Notes under the pieces: model-generated | Seen by the model: the letters and a program-made list of their open reading frames with translations, nothing else | Told to the model about the DNA's origin: nothing | Database searches by the model: none | Program-made: the position numbers and the translations under genes | Part shown: one piece after another, positions 52,508 to 63,308 of the stretch | Layout of the letters: each line of letters opens with the position of its first letter | How positions within the stretch are numbered: position 1 is the first letter of the stretch | Source of the DNA: Pectinophora gossypiella | Lineage: Eukaryota; Arthropoda; Insecta; Lepidoptera; Gelechiidae | Direction: 5' to 3' | DNA length: 64,000 nt | NCBI RefSeq assembly: GCF_024362695.1 | Contig: NC_065424.1 | Span: 8,310,786 to 8,374,785 of the forward strand

Positions 52508-52826
52508 ACATAGGATCACGCCTGTATCCGTAAAGGGGTAGGCAGAGGTGTATAGTATATACACCCACTCCTCGCCAGCTATATTTAGGTCCCATGTAAT
52601 AGTGGGCTAGCCTATTGCCATTAACCGGGTATAAATCTTTGAAACCACGTGACCAACCAAAACCAATTATAATAATAAAAGTTTATTTAGGTAAAACCTA
52701 CGACACACATAATTCATTTATTCGCCTCATATCTATTTACAACATTAAAATAAACACACATTAATATTTAGTTGGAAAACATAAAGGTATATGGGTGCTG
52801 TAGCTCACCAAAAAAGGCCAGGGTTC
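52508..52826 (-). repeat. Two adjacent LINE tails
   Basis: 52508-52640: GGATCACGCCTGTATCCGTA and GGGGTAGGCAGAGGTGTATA (inverse of 46955). 52665-52826: GTTTATTTAGGTAAAACCTA, ACAACATTAAAATAAACACA and CAAAAAAGGCCAGGG, inverse of 59093-59232, ending in ATT repeats. Confidence 0.55.
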
Positions 52827-53129
52827 AGTGAAAATTTACCAACAGGGCAACACTGATTTTCAACCCACGCCGATCGGTGAAACGCGAGTACCCGCATAAT
52901 AATTTAAAACATAAATAAAGAGTACAAAAAAAAACGACTTAATGTTACATATAGAAGGTCGAAATAAATCAATCAAAGAAAGAAATATTACAATAAAAGA
53001 AGGAACTATAAGTGAATAGCGAAAACAGTGTGCTATGGTGCTGGTGTGGTGGTGTGGTGTTATCTATAATTCGTATTGTTCTCAAACCATTCATACATTT
53101 AATGGCGATAGGAGCTGTGGGTCAGCTGC

Positions 53130-53430
53130 TGACACACCCTACGCGACACGGCCAACGCCGCCTCTTCACTTCCTTACCAAGAGAGGCGGAGATGGGAGTA
53201 CAGTACGGAAGGGGAAGTCACAGGGACTGTAACCTGGAACCTGACAGAGGGCAGCGGTAACTGTCAGTACTGTTCATAGGTGCAGCACAGGAGTACGGCT
53301 TGGAAATAGACTTCTTTGGGCGCCATCCCACTCGCATCAGACAGAGTACTGCGGGGCGGAAGTAAAGAGGGAAACCACAGCCTTATTTTTCCATAAAATA
53401 ATAGCATGGAAAATGCTATGATGATTAAAT
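53130..53430 (+). repeat. LINE-8 3' end, extended
   Basis: GTCACAGGGACTGTAACCTG (shared with repeat R), GGAAATAGACTTCTTTGGGC, GCATCAGACAGAGTACTGCG and GCATGGAAAATGCTATGATG. It shows that repeat R and LINE-8 may be parts of one retroelement. 53431-54153 is unassigned. Confidence 0.55.
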
Positions 53431-54153
53431 TTGTACGAATTATAAAAAAAAAATATCTCAACAACTTGATCGCCACCAGCGCCGCAGCAGACGTCCTGTT
53501 ATCAACAATCGGTCTGAGCTGAATTTCTCATTTAAAATACATGTTTCTGTGGTTATATCTAGCTTGTTTTATCTATTCTGTTGTTAGGAGAAGGATTTCT
53601 TGGTATTTCGAACAATAGACAAATATTTGTATTCTGCTTAGTGTATTTTCGTGCTTCATATTTTGTCCAACCGCATAGATACATAAACAGACTAAATGGT
53701 TCTCTGTTTTACCTCATAAATTTTTATGTAATAATTTACCATGGCATACTGTTACTTGTCCTATTATAAGTTACGCATAGTATTAATTTGTCACAACTTT
53801 TTAAGCATAATTTAAAAAAAACCGTAACTACTATAAGCATAATAATGAATTATTATAATGATATATAATCAGAATTAGCATAATTAAGTAAACTTTTCGT
53901 GTGTAAGATAAACATGCTGGCGGCCTAGGGGTGGCCCAAGGGCCATCCCCGCCGCACCCCAACCTACTGTTGCACTATTGTTATTCACATTATATTTGAT
54001 ATACGTTTTCCATTATGCCTTCTGATCATTATGCCTAATATCATTTAGACGAATAAACAATATCCCTTATAACAAAAGGATAAACTATATTTATACTAAT
54101 GACATAGTATGTCAAAACACTATCATGTTAAATAATTATTACGAAAAAAAATT

Positions 54154-54395
54154 CCGCCTAAATACGTCCCATTGCTGGAGGCAGGCCTCCCCTCAATCTA
54201 CCGGAGAGGGTATGGAGCATACTCCACCACGCTGCTCCACTGCGGGTTGGTGGAGGTATTTTACGGCTAATAGCCAGGACCAACAGCTTAACGTGTTCTC
54301 TGAAACACGGAATTATCTTACTTTTTTGGATGGTGATTCAAGGTGGCAATGTCCTTACCAAACAAAGGACAGTCTCACAAAGACAAAAATCAAAA
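54154..54395 (-). mobile_element. SINE-B, head missing
   Basis: Tail CCTAAATACGTCCCATTGCT, body CTCCACCACGCTGCTCCACT, core (damaged), ending at GGACAGTCTCACAAAG before the tRNA-like part. 54396-55204 is unassigned. Confidence 0.7.
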
Positions 54396-55204
54396 ACATG
54401 TCATTGAAAACATCACTGTAAATTAAAAATATCATATATCATGCATATTCATTATTATAATAATGATATCGTTTATAAGATTTTGTTGACAGTCAGTGAA
54501 TGAAGCTAAAGTGCAGGAGAACTTCTGTGATCTGCCTACCCCCATGGGATGTTAATGATGATGATGTATGTGTGAAACGATTAAACTGCTACAGTAAAGT
54601 GAAATTTGCTGAATAAATATAATTAATTCAACCTAAAATGCTGAGAATATGATACCAACTAAAAACGTCTTATCGCTCAGGTTAAAAATGTCTCCTGGTT
54701 CCAAAATGTCCCCTGGTTCCAAAAGGACTCCTAGTTCCGAAGTGACCGAGAACCGAGAACAAGAACCTTGACCTTCAATGCCTCAGATTTATTTTCTTAG
54801 CATCAGTAGTGTTTGGAGGTTGTGTTCTAACTACGTGTGGTACTACACTGGTACCAGGTACATAAACTTACATAATATAATAATATTATTTAATTAAATA
54901 AGTATTTGGCCTGGACTAGTGGAATCTACCCTAACCCGGTTTAAACCGGGTCGCATTCATTGCAATGCTTGAAACGGAACGCGGGAGCAGTCAAGCGCGA
55001 ACTTGATAACCGTGGTAGATGCGATCCTCAGGTTTTAGTGCACTCTTTGTTTTGTAATATTTAGGGTTCTGTGCGTGAATAAAAAAGCCACTGGTTGTCG
55101 ACTCTCGAAAGAGGTTTTAGTCAAGCGATTTACGTAAATCGGCGCGTGATAACACTGGATGGCATTCGAATTATTCAAAAAACAAAACTCAATCCTCTCT
55201 GTAC

Positions 55205-55290
55205 TGTGACATACATATAGGATTACGCCTATTTCCCGTCGGGGTCGGCAGAGATCACGGAATTCCACTTACTACGATCCTGACACACTG
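55205..55290 (-). repeat. LINE-2 3' end, short
   Basis: Inverse of the YPGGK region and GGCGTAATCCTATATG tail. Confidence 0.6.
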
Positions 55291-55514
55291 TTGACAATTG
55301 CAACATAAAATACCTTTTTAAAAAAAGGTTGAAAAATATATTATTTCTTTACTTTTTTAATTTATTTTATATTCATCGATCTGTCTCTTATTATCGGACG
55401 TGTTTGTAACCTTTGTAATTACCTACTTAAATAGAATTATATGCGAAGTGGCAAAACAATCAGCGTTTCTTTACTACAGTCTACGAGTGGTGAAATAATC
55501 AATCCACACACATT

Positions 55515-55680
55515 TAAACACACACTACTTCCGCTTCTTCCACTCTCATCGAAGACTCCATGCATGCTCGCCGGTTTGGAGCCCTCTTGACTTCTTTAAA
55601 ACGTCCTGGATTAGGTCGCGGTATGCCCAGGTTTTCCTCTTCTAACTGTACCGCTTACACCGGCATCATAAATCTTTTCG
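55515..55680 (-). pseudogene. LINE-2 relative, C-terminal segment
   Basis: Minus strand gives KIYDAGVSGTVRRGKPG, then (other frame) NRRACMESSMRVEEAE-like. Diverged from LINE-2 proper and closest to 49598-49740. Confidence 0.5.
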
Positions 55681-55721
55681 TTCTGTAGCAGTGATTATCC
55701 TTATTAAACTGAATTTTTTCC

Positions 55722-55970
55722 GTAGCAGTCGTGGTAGGCCAGTTGGAATAACGCTTGAGTCTCACTGTAAAACCACACGTTCGAATCCAGCGCGGGCCTA
55801 AACCTATAATTTTCGAAATTCATGTTTTGATTCATAAATGATTATCAAGGTCTTCAGCGGTGAAGGAAACCTAGATACCCGAGAAATGCGTTTTGGAGGT
55901 ATATGACCTAACCTGTATTGGGCTGGTGTACCCTGCGCAGGTTGGAAGGTAAGACAGGCAGTCGTTGCTG
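55722..55970 (+). mobile_element. SINE-C copy
   Basis: Head with TAGGCCAGTTGGAATAACGC and GTTCGAATCCAGC, then GTGACCTAACC-type body. The 3' quarter is missing. Confidence 0.75.
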
Positions 55971-55974
55971 GGAA

Positions 55975-56205
55975 AATTAATATTAATAAAACTGAAAATT
56001 CAACAAAAAAAATCGAAATTGGCTTACGTTTTATGAACGTCAAAAAATTGAATTACATATTATGTAACTAGCTGTAAAACTACTACACATCGAAATCTGT
56101 AACGCTGAGGGAAAGACGTGGCCAGAAAACCTCCCAACACAGGGCCCTAGTCCTACTGTTTCATGTTTTCCATTCTTTTCTTTTTTTTTTAATCCAGTTT
56201 TTAAA
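55975..56205 (-). mobile_element. LINE-6 3' end
   Basis: Inverse of 17262-17470; includes ATTACATATTATGTAACTAG and AGGGAAAGACGTGGCCAG. 56206-56631 is unassigned. Confidence 0.6.
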
Positions 56206-56631
56206 TTTTGACAGCACGTACAACGCGGAAGAATTTATATATAGTTTTTTACAGTGTGTACATATCTTTTGACTACGAATTTATGACTTAACTCTAGTAT
56301 AAATCGTACGGAATCTTGATACGACTTAAGCGGCGCAATCTTAACCGCTTTTTTTATTTCCTGCGCACGAATAAGGTTGAAGTCTGCTCGCAAATGGGTT
56401 TAAGACGTGTTTTTTATAGGTCTATTTGTTTTAATGCTTTGTTTGGAGTCACTGGTGCATCCTTGATGTGGATAGAAGGTTCTACCGAGGAGGTTTAAGC
56501 GCACTAGAGGTTGGCTGTTGGCTTTATACATGCAGGTGCGGATAAAGTTAGTAGAATGGAATAATGTTTGAAAGATTAAAAAAGTAATGAAGTGGAAGAT
56601 TAAAGAGAAGCTTTTGTTATATTATTCTAGT

Positions 56632-56846
56632 ATACAGGGTGTTAGTGGCGTCGTAACGAATACTGAGAGGGGGGATGATTCAGACCATGGTTCTGAGTTA
56701 ATTTCAAGTGGAAATTTCCGCCGCAAAATTCATGATTTTTTTTATTAATTTCGTTTCTATACCTTTGCGATGGAAAATTCTACTTGATATTAACTCAGAA
56801 TAATAAGCTGAACCATGATATGATATGATGTCACTTACACCCCGTA
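56632..56846. mobile_element. MITE-1 copy, both ends
   Basis: CAGGGTGTTAGTGGCGTCG ... ATGTCACTTACACCCCGTA; internal loop T-rich. Confidence 0.75.
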
Positions 56847-56875
56847 CGAGTACGTACAGGTAGCCATACAATACA

Positions 56876-57075
56876 ATGTGTGTTAATGACCCCGTAACGA
56901 ATACCGAGGGGGATGATTCAGACCATGATTCTGAGTTGATATCAAGTGGAATTTCCTTTCGGAAAATTTCAGTTCCATACTTTTGCGACGTAAAATTCCA
57001 GTTGATATCAACTCAGAATCATGGTCTGAATCATCCCTCAAGGTTTTCGTTACGTTGTCACTAATACCCTGTATA
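56876..57075. mobile_element. MITE-1 copy, second of a pair
   Basis: GTGTTAATGACCCCGTAACG ... GTTGTCACTAATACCCTGTA, 30 bp after the previous copy. The arms are nearly exact inverses, so both strands show similar short ORFs. Confidence 0.78.
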
Positions 57076-57198
57076 AAGGCACACGGCATACATTAGTAAA
57101 TTCTTCTTGATTGTCAGATGGATTTTACATGGTGGCATATTCCGCATAGAAATATTTATGATTTATCATAAATAGAAATTCCGTCTTTTATGGCTCGG

Positions 57199-57536
57199 CT
57201 TAACGTGCCCTCCGAAGCACGGAATCATCTTACTTTTTCGGACAATCAGGTGATTCAAGCCTTAAAAGTCCTTACCAAACAAAGGACAGTCTCACAAAGT
57301 GATTTCGACAATGTCCCCATCGGGAATCGAACCCGGACCTCCAGATCGTGAGCCTAACGCTCTAACCACTAGACCACGGAGGCTGTCCCGGGAGGTTGGT
57401 CCCGGCTATTAGCCGTAAAAACACCTCCACCAACCCGCAGTGGAGCAGCGTGGTGGAGTATGCTCCATACCCCCTCCGGTTGATTGAGGGGAGGCCTGTG
57501 CCCAGCAGTGGGACGTATATAGGCAGTTTATGTATG
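57199..57536 (+). mobile_element. SINE-B with inverted 5' half, TSD TATGGCTCGG
   Basis: TATGGCTCGG at 57189-57198 and 57537-57546 bounds one 338-bp insertion. 57199-57386 is the SINE head and core in reverse orientation (head end GCCTCCGTGG at 57373-57382, complement). 57396-57536 is the remaining body and tail in plus orientation (TTGGTCCCGGCTATTAGCCG to GGGACGTATATAGGCAG). The two pieces join at GTTAAGCC|GTTGGTCCC of a normal SINE-B, with about 9 bp of filler (CCCGGGAGG). Confidence 0.9.
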
Positions 57537-57546
57537 TATGGCTCGG

Positions 57547-58066
57547 ACCCTTTCGCTTTATAATAACACATCAAACGTTTATTAAAATTCCATCGTTTTA
57601 GAATGTGACACATGGTAAATTATTATTCTAACATAGACAAACCCAACTGTCATGGGAAACAATACGACAAAAACATGCAAACGCCATAAGATTTCAAATT
57701 ATCTGAAAGATGTTTCGGAGCGAAACATGTTCTATGCACCAACGCAACCCTTTCTAAGCCTACCCGTTTCATCCTCACTCCCCGAAGTTCCGGTTTTATC
57801 AGTTTTTATTGGCAAGTCAGCCCCCGACGAAACTGTAAACCCATTTTTATGTCTCCGCAGAACCCCTATGACCCTTGTGCCAGTCCTCCGAGCAATGTTG
57901 CCAGTTTTTGGCTTCTGCCCAAAGTCAGGGAAATATGGATTTTTTATAGTTCTGCAGTGGATTTTATAGTGTTGTTAGATAGTTTTTAGAAATTTGAAGT
58001 TGGTGAGTGTAAGCAAGATTGTAGGTAACTGCATATTATGTAATTTTTAAATGCCTTATGCTTTAA
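57547..58066. other. Unassigned interval
   Basis: The 105-codon plus frame at 57652-57969 has no recognisable domain, and no repeat match was found. I do not support it as a gene. Confidence 0.25.
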
Positions 58067-58281
58067 CGGCCTCTGTGGTCTAGTGGTTGAGCGTTGGGAT
58101 CACGATCCCAAGTTCGAATCCCGGCGGGATCATATCACAAAAATCACTTTGTGAACCCTAGTTTGGTTAGGACATTACAGTGACCTGATTGTCTGAAAGT
58201 GAGATGATCCGTGCTTCGGAAGGCACGTTAAACCGTTGGTCCGTTGATTACATAAGCCATGTCAGGGGCCTTTAGTGGCTC
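58067..58281 (+). mobile_element. SINE-A, with deletions
   Basis: Head (TGGTCTAGTGGTTGAGCG; GTTCGAATCCCGG) with a deletion in the anticodon arm region; core present; the TACTTACTGATG segment is missing. Truncated at GTGGCTCA, where an RTE-A fragment begins. Confidence 0.78.
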
Positions 58282-58295
58282 ACACACGATTCCTT

Positions 58296-58465
58296 CATAT
58301 AGAACATCATAGAAGGGACAATTAAAGGACAGAGAGGAAGGTAGAAAACATTTATAAAACAAATAAAAGAGAATGTACAGGTCGTTTCGCATCAGAAGCT
58401 GAAAGATTTGATGGAAGAAAGAGAGGAATGACGATTACTTCACCGACAAGAGCAGAATACATAAA
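58296..58465 (+). pseudogene. RTE-A ORF2 C-terminal fragment
   Basis: Reads NIIEGTIKGQRGR, a stop, then TFIKQIKENVQVVS..., EEREE-stop-RLLHRQEQ. Homologous to the minus-strand peptide at 34955-35302. At least two stops. Confidence 0.65.
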
Positions 58466-58525
58466 AATAAAATGTTGTATTTAGGTTTAATAAAGCCACC
58501 ATCGTACATAAACAAGACAAACAAT

Positions 58526-58692
58526 AAGATGATACGTGCTTCCGAAGGCACGTTAAGCCGTTGGTTACTTACTTACATTAGTAAGTAGTAGCCGTTACAT
58601 GAGCCATGTCAGGGGCCTTTGGCGGCTCAATAATAACCCTGACACCAGGGTTGATGGGGTTGGTAATTCATCTCACAACCCATACGATAGAA
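58526..58692 (+). mobile_element. SINE-A 3' half
   Basis: GATGATACGTGCTTCCGAAG through CATACGATAGAAGA. No head. 58693-58966 is unassigned. Confidence 0.75.
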
Positions 58693-58966
58693 GATCTTTC
58701 TTTCTAGTAACACATCGCTGCAGTCTACAACTTCGTCCACCCGCCCACAATCAGCGGAGCACCGACTCGTGCCTATATTCCCTCCCTCGACGATAAACTT
58801 CCTTAAAACAAGGTAGAGTTAAACATTTATTTATTTATTCTTTAACTTTCCCTTCCCAATTTAAATGCCTTTCGAGGTTCAGTAATTTATTTAGCTATGC
58901 GCGTTCTATTAGAGGTTTGTGGATATGTAACTGCTTTAAATCGACTGATGGCGAGAGTCAGGAGGG

Positions 58967-59370
58967 CCGGTCACGCACAGGCCTCCCCTCAATCAAGCGG
59001 AGGGGGTACGGAGCATACTCCATCACGCTGCTCTAATGCGTGTTGGTAGAGGCATTTGGGCTTCGGAGTACGAAATCATCTTAATCATCTTTCCTGGCCT
59101 TTTTTAGCGACCTGCGGCACCCATATGTCTTTGTTTTCCAAATAAATATTAATATGTGTATATTTTAATGTTGTAAATGTATATGTGTGTTGTAGGTTTT
59201 ACCTAAATAAACTTTTTTATTATTATTTTTTATCTTTTCGATTCAGCCTGCAATGTCCTAACCAAACAAAGGTCAGTCTCAGAACGTAATTTCGACAATG
59301 TCCATGTTAAGAATCGAACCCGGACCTCCAGATCGTGAGCCCAACGTTCTAACCACTAGACGAGAGAGAT
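58967..59370 (-). mobile_element. SINE-B split by a LINE tail
   Basis: 58967-59075 (body) and 59240-59370 (head, minus) are separated by 59093-59232, a plus-strand LINE tail containing GTGTTGTAGGTTTTACCTAA and ending TTTTTTATTATTATTTTT. The inserted tail matches the 52665-52826 repeat. 59371-59772 is unassigned. Confidence 0.65.
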
Positions 59371-59911
59371 CACAAAACAATCTGTCAAATGATTCACTCG
59401 AGCTATAATTTCTCCGCTCTATACAGGGTGTAACGGAACGGGGGTATCAACCCGAAGTGTGCCTACTCTGTCACTATCTACAAATCACATGCGAGAGTAT
59501 TGGCCGCCTAAATTCATATTTGCATTAGTTATGAGCAATTGAATTCCAGGTCTTCATGTAATAAATTCAAATTTGCACAACACTACGTAGCAATCAGCTG
59601 TTCAAGGTATTTAACTTTTGAGTGAACAGCTACCACCTCTTTTATTTATGCCTGCCCTAGTAAAGGGTAAACGTGCCAGTGATGGCCATATTAATCAATA
59701 TTTTTTAAATTGTTTTGTTTCATCCTTGTGAGGCCAAGATTTCCAGACACAATATTTAAAAAAACAATTAGCTTTGGTCCCGGTTACTGCTTACTGATGT
59801 AATAAGTAGTCGTTACATGAGCCATGTCAGGGGCATTTGGCGGCTCAATAATAACCCTCGCACCAGGATTGACGAGGTTGGTTATCCACCTTTTTTTTTT
59901 TTTTTTTTTTT

Positions 59912-60084
59912 GACGTGACTTATTGTAGATTTGCCGCAGATGGCATTAACTACTTGGCCGGACAAATGGGGAGCGCTGAAGGCTCTCACCCGGTACAACG
60001 TTTAAGACAACAGGCCTGAGGGTGCCCAGTTGGGCGCGAACCTCGGCTCAGGGCGTCGTCTGAGAGGAAAAATATTTGAAAGAA
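59912..60084 (-). other. 3' UTR of the Jockey-clade LINE
   Basis: Conserved in all four copies (CAGGCCTGAGGGTGCCCAG; GGGGAGCGCTGAAGGCTC; CTACTTGGCCGGACAAATGG, plus strand). Its conservation to the poly(A) suggests a required recognition end. Confidence 0.75.
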
Positions 60085-61665
60085 TTAATCGACCCTAGTG
60101 GGTCGATAGCGATAAGCGCTGAATGAGGGAAATCGTCGACCACGCCGGCGGGGTCGGTATCGGGGACCTGAAGTGTTTGGTGTCGCGAGCTGATTGGCTG
60201 CCTCTATGGCTAGAGTGATCGGGTCGTCGGGATCGTATATTACGTCCTTCGGACGCCGATACTTTTCAGTACCGTCCCTAAGCGGAATGTACTCGGAAGC
60301 CGCAACTACCAGGGGATTTGGGTGGTGCGGAGCAGAATCGAAAAAACGTTTGGAAGCTAATTTGAGCCATTGGGCAATGGTTGGCAGACCTAGGTCAATG
60401 TGCAGATTTTCATTGCGAAGGAACCACGGAGCTCCCGTGGCTTTCCGCATGAAACGATTTTGTATTACCTGTAGACGGTGAATTTGAGAGGGACTCGCGT
60501 GAGCGAAAACTACCCCTGCATAGGTCATGATCGGACGGATGCAAGTCGTGTAGATTTTCACCTTATTCCTAAGGGACAATTTACTTCGCTTGTTAAGGAG
60601 ACAGTGAAGACGGCCCATTACAAACGCGGCGCGATCGCGCACACGTTTGATATGGGCCTTGAAAGTAAGACATCTATCTAAGACTACGCCGAGATATTTG
60701 ACTTGCTCCTCCCAAGGGATCGGCTTGCCAAACATCGTGATGACTTTAAGTTGACGGCGTGACCGTGGCGTGTTATAATAGCCCTTTGAAAAGTACACCG
60801 CTGCACTTTTCTCCGGGTTTACCTCGATTCTCCATTTGCGAAACCACTTGCCCAAGGCATTGGCCGCGCGTTGGAGGATTCCGGTCATCATAACTCGACC
60901 ACGGCACGAAGAATAGATGGCTGTATCATCCGCAAATAAAGCTAATTCGGTATTAGGGGATTTGGGAATGTCACTAGTATATAATGAAAATAGTAAAGGG
61001 GAGAGGACGGAGCCTTGTGGGACTCCGGCATGTATCGGGTGCGGTGACGAGAGCGTCCCCTCCACGCGGTAGCGAAAGGTTCGATTTGAGAGGAAGTCTC
61101 GTATGATGTGCACGAGACGGTCTGGCACTCCCAGTGAATAAAGCTTGTAGATCAAGCCGTTGTGCCAGACTTTGTCGAACGCTTTCGCCACATCGAAGAA
61201 GAGCGCTCCCGTAGCGACAGGTTTTTTTAAGTTTAATCTACTAGATATATGTTCAACAATACGGTGCACTTGTTGAACGCAGGAGTGTTTGGTTCTAAAA
61301 CCAAACTGCTCTGGTGGAATAAGACTATTGGATTCGGCGTAGTCCCGTAATCTAGCAAATATGAGCCGCTCATAAACCTTCCCCATGGAATTGAGGAGAC
61401 TTATGGGGCGGTAACTCGAAGGTTCGTTTTTAGGTTTCCCAGGCTTTGGTATACCAATTACAATTGCTTCTTTCCACTGCTGTGGAAAGACGCAGTTGCT
61501 CAAGGCGACGTTGAATATTGCCGTTAGTAAGCAGATGAGGGGAGCACCGAAGTTTTTAAGGACACGATTCGTGATACCGTCTGAGCCAGGGGCTTTTCGG
61601 GTATGAAATCTTTTGATAATACCTAGTACCTCTTCCTCAGTTACCTGTGGAAGAGGAGGATCGGT
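60085..61665 (-). CDS. Reverse transcriptase ORF2, 5'-truncated but open
   Basis: The element-derived frame is about 527 codons. The Met at 61710 lies in flanking SINE sequence, so the true start is lost. Numbered from that Met: fingers motif KAPGSDG at 39-45, KPGKPKNEPSSYRPISLL near 89-106, motif A with FDVAKAFDKVWH (FDKVWH from 178), VPQGSVLSPLLF, catalytic FADD at 259-262, then thumb and C-terminal region. These motifs and their order match the Jockey clade. No RNase H domain follows, as usual for Jockey. It would synthesise cDNA at a nicked chromosomal target, but without the endonuclease this copy is inert alone. No internal stops, so it is relatively recent. Confidence 0.88.
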   Translation of the reverse strand, partial: TDPPLPQVTEEEVLGIIKRFHTRKAPGSDGITNRVLKNFGAPLICLLTAIFNVALSNCVFPQQWKEAIVIGIPKPGKPKNEPSSYRPISLLNSMGKVYERLIFARLRDYAESNSLIPPEQFGFRTKHSCVQQVHRIVEHISSRLNLKKPVATGALFFDVAKAFDKVWHNGLIYKLYSLGVPDRLVHIIRDFLSNRTFRYRVEGTLSSPHPIHAGVPQGSVLSPLLFSLYTSDIPKSPNTELALFADDTAIYSSCRGRVMMTGILQRAANALGKWFRKWRIEVNPEKSAAVYFSKGYYNTPRSRRQLKVITMFGKPIPWEEQVKYLGVVLDRCLTFKAHIKRVRDRAAFVMGRLHCLLNKRSKLSLRNKVKIYTTCIRPIMTYAGVVFAHASPSQIHRLQVIQNRFMRKATGAPWFLRNENLHIDLGLPTIAQWLKLASKRFFDSAPHHPNPLVVAASEYIPLRDGTEKYRRPKDVIYDPDDPITLAIEAANQLATPNTSGPRYRPRRRGRRFPSFSAYRYRPTRVD

Positions 61666-61705
61666 GGTTATCCACCGCACAACCAATAGGATAGAACAAG
61701 ATGTG

Positions 61706-62119
61706 AACATACATAAATCACGGCTTTATCCCTAATGGACCAGACAGAGCTACAAGTAATTACACATATCTAATATCACACTTACTGCGCTACTGAGGTG
61801 GGCAGAGTCACTTTGTTGTACAAGTTTTGTCAAAAAATGTAGTCGATTACCTACATTAATAGTTGATAAAGAAATGTACTTTACAATGCATCTCGTCTCC
61901 TTGTGTAGTATGCTTTATTTTATGATTACGTAATATCAGGCTCCCTTAACACCGTCATCCAGGTCAAATGGGCATCACGCTAGCGGCGAATGCGTTCATG
62001 GCTAGCTAGGTACGGGACAGTTTCATTAGAATACTTTCAGAGTTTTGCAGGCCCTAAACAACTACTACTACTCATACACAGTTACCACCAATCACTGACT
62101 AAGGTGTGCAAGTACTAAC
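61706..62119. other. Unassigned, with a diverged LINE-3 tail
   Basis: 61706-61765 has CATACATAAATCACGGCTTT and CCCTAATGG, LINE-3-like in minus orientation. The rest is blank. Confidence 0.35.
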
Positions 62120-62293
62120 ACCTCACTTTACAATGGATGAAAGGACACAGCGATTCAAGAGGTAACGACGCGGCGGACGAGTTGGCCAGAAGGGGAACGG
62201 GAGGTAACAGCCATCGGTCCGGAACCGATATTGCCGATCTCATTCCGACAGGTCCGCTCGCTGCTACGAACGAGAGCAGCCAACAAACACACC

Positions 62294-63308
62294 TTTTTTT
62301 GACGTGACTTATCGAAGATTTGCCGCAAATGACATTAACTACTTGGCCGGACAAATGGGGAGCGCTGAAGGCTCTCACCCGGTACAACATTTAAGACAAC
62401 AGGCCTGAGGGTGCCCAGTTGGGCGCGAACCTCGGCTCAGGGCGTCGTCTGAGAGGAAAAATATTTGAAAGAATTAAACGACCCTAGTAAGTCGATAGCG
62501 ATAAGCGCTGATTGAGGGAAGTCGTCGACCACGCCGGCGGTGTCGGTATCGGGGTCCTGAAATGTTTGTTGTCGCGAGCTGATTGGCCGATTCTATGGCT
62601 AGAGTAATCGGGTCGTCGGGATCGTATTACATACTTCGGACGCCGATGCTATTCAGTACCGTTCCTAAGCGGGATGTATTCGGAAGCCGCAACTACCAGG
62701 GGATTTGGTTGGTGCGGAGCAGAATCGAAAAAACTAATTTGAGCCATTGGGCAATGGTTGGCAGACTTAGGTCAATGTGCAGATTTTCATTGCGAAGGAA
62801 CCACGAACGATTTTGTATTTCCTGTAGACGGTGGATTTGAGAGAGACTCGCGTGAGCGAAAACTACCCCTGCATAGGTCATGATCGGACGGATGCAAGTC
62901 GTGTAGATTCCTAAGGGATAATTTACTACGCTTGTTAAGGAGACAATGAACACGGCCCATTACAAACGTGGCGCGATCGCGCACACGTTTGATATGGGCC
63001 TTGAAAGTAAGACGTCTATCTAAGACTACGCCGAGATATTTGACTTGCTCCTCCCAAGGGATCGGCTTGCCAGACATCTTGATGACTTAAGTTGACAGCG
63101 TGACCGTGACGTATTATAATAGCCCTTTGAAAAGTACACCGCTGCACTTTTCTCCGGGTTTACCTTGATTCTCCATTTGCGAAACTACTTGCCCAAGGCA
63201 TTGGCGCGTTGGAGAATTCCGGTCATCATAACTCGACCACGGCACGAAGAATAGATGGCTGTATCATCCGCAAATAAAGCTAGTTCGGTATTAGGGTATT
63301 TGGGAATG
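62294..63308 (-). mobile_element. Second Jockey-clade LINE copy, 12-bp TSD
   Basis: AACAAACACACC at 62282-62293 and 63309-63320 bounds 1015 bp. Minus strand: coding sequence starts at IPKYPNTELALFADDTAIYS, so truncation lies just before the catalytic FADD. It then follows the copy at 59892 with several small deletions and frame changes (more decayed), the 3' UTR, and 7 T on the plus strand. Confidence 0.9.
62300..63308 (-). pseudogene. Reverse transcriptase ORF2 fragment, frameshifted
   Basis: Retains FADD, GRVMMTGILQRA, GKPIPWEEQVKYLGVVLDR, HIKRVRDRA and YTTCIRPIMTYAGVVFAHAS in order, in at least three frames. Compared with 60085-61665, short deletions disrupt the thumb and C-terminal region. 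It cannot encode an active enzyme. Confidence 0.8.

Larger units (their letters stand above)
59892..61665 (-). mobile_element. Jockey-clade LINE, 5'-truncated, 11-bp TSD
   Basis: GGTTATCCACC at 59881-59891 and 61666-61676 bounds 1774 bp. The plus strand starts with 20 T (poly(A) of the element), then a 173-bp 3' UTR (59912-60084), then the open RT frame. ORF1, the endonuclease and the N-terminus of RT are missing. Three other copies of this family lie at 23761, 39842 and 62294. Confidence 0.9.
59773..61705 (+). mobile_element. SINE-A (5'-truncated), split by a Jockey LINE
   Basis: SINE-A bases lie at 59773-59891 (to GGTTATCCACC) and resume at 61677 with GCACAACC...ATAGGATAGAAC. The intervening 1.77 kb is the LINE. 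Confidence 0.8.

Noticed and set aside
57652..57969. 105-aa plus frame
   Set aside because: No recognised domain or homologous repeat in the window; composition looks random.
60194..60681. 95-aa and 67-aa plus frames
   Set aside because: Antisense of the reverse transcriptase ORF.
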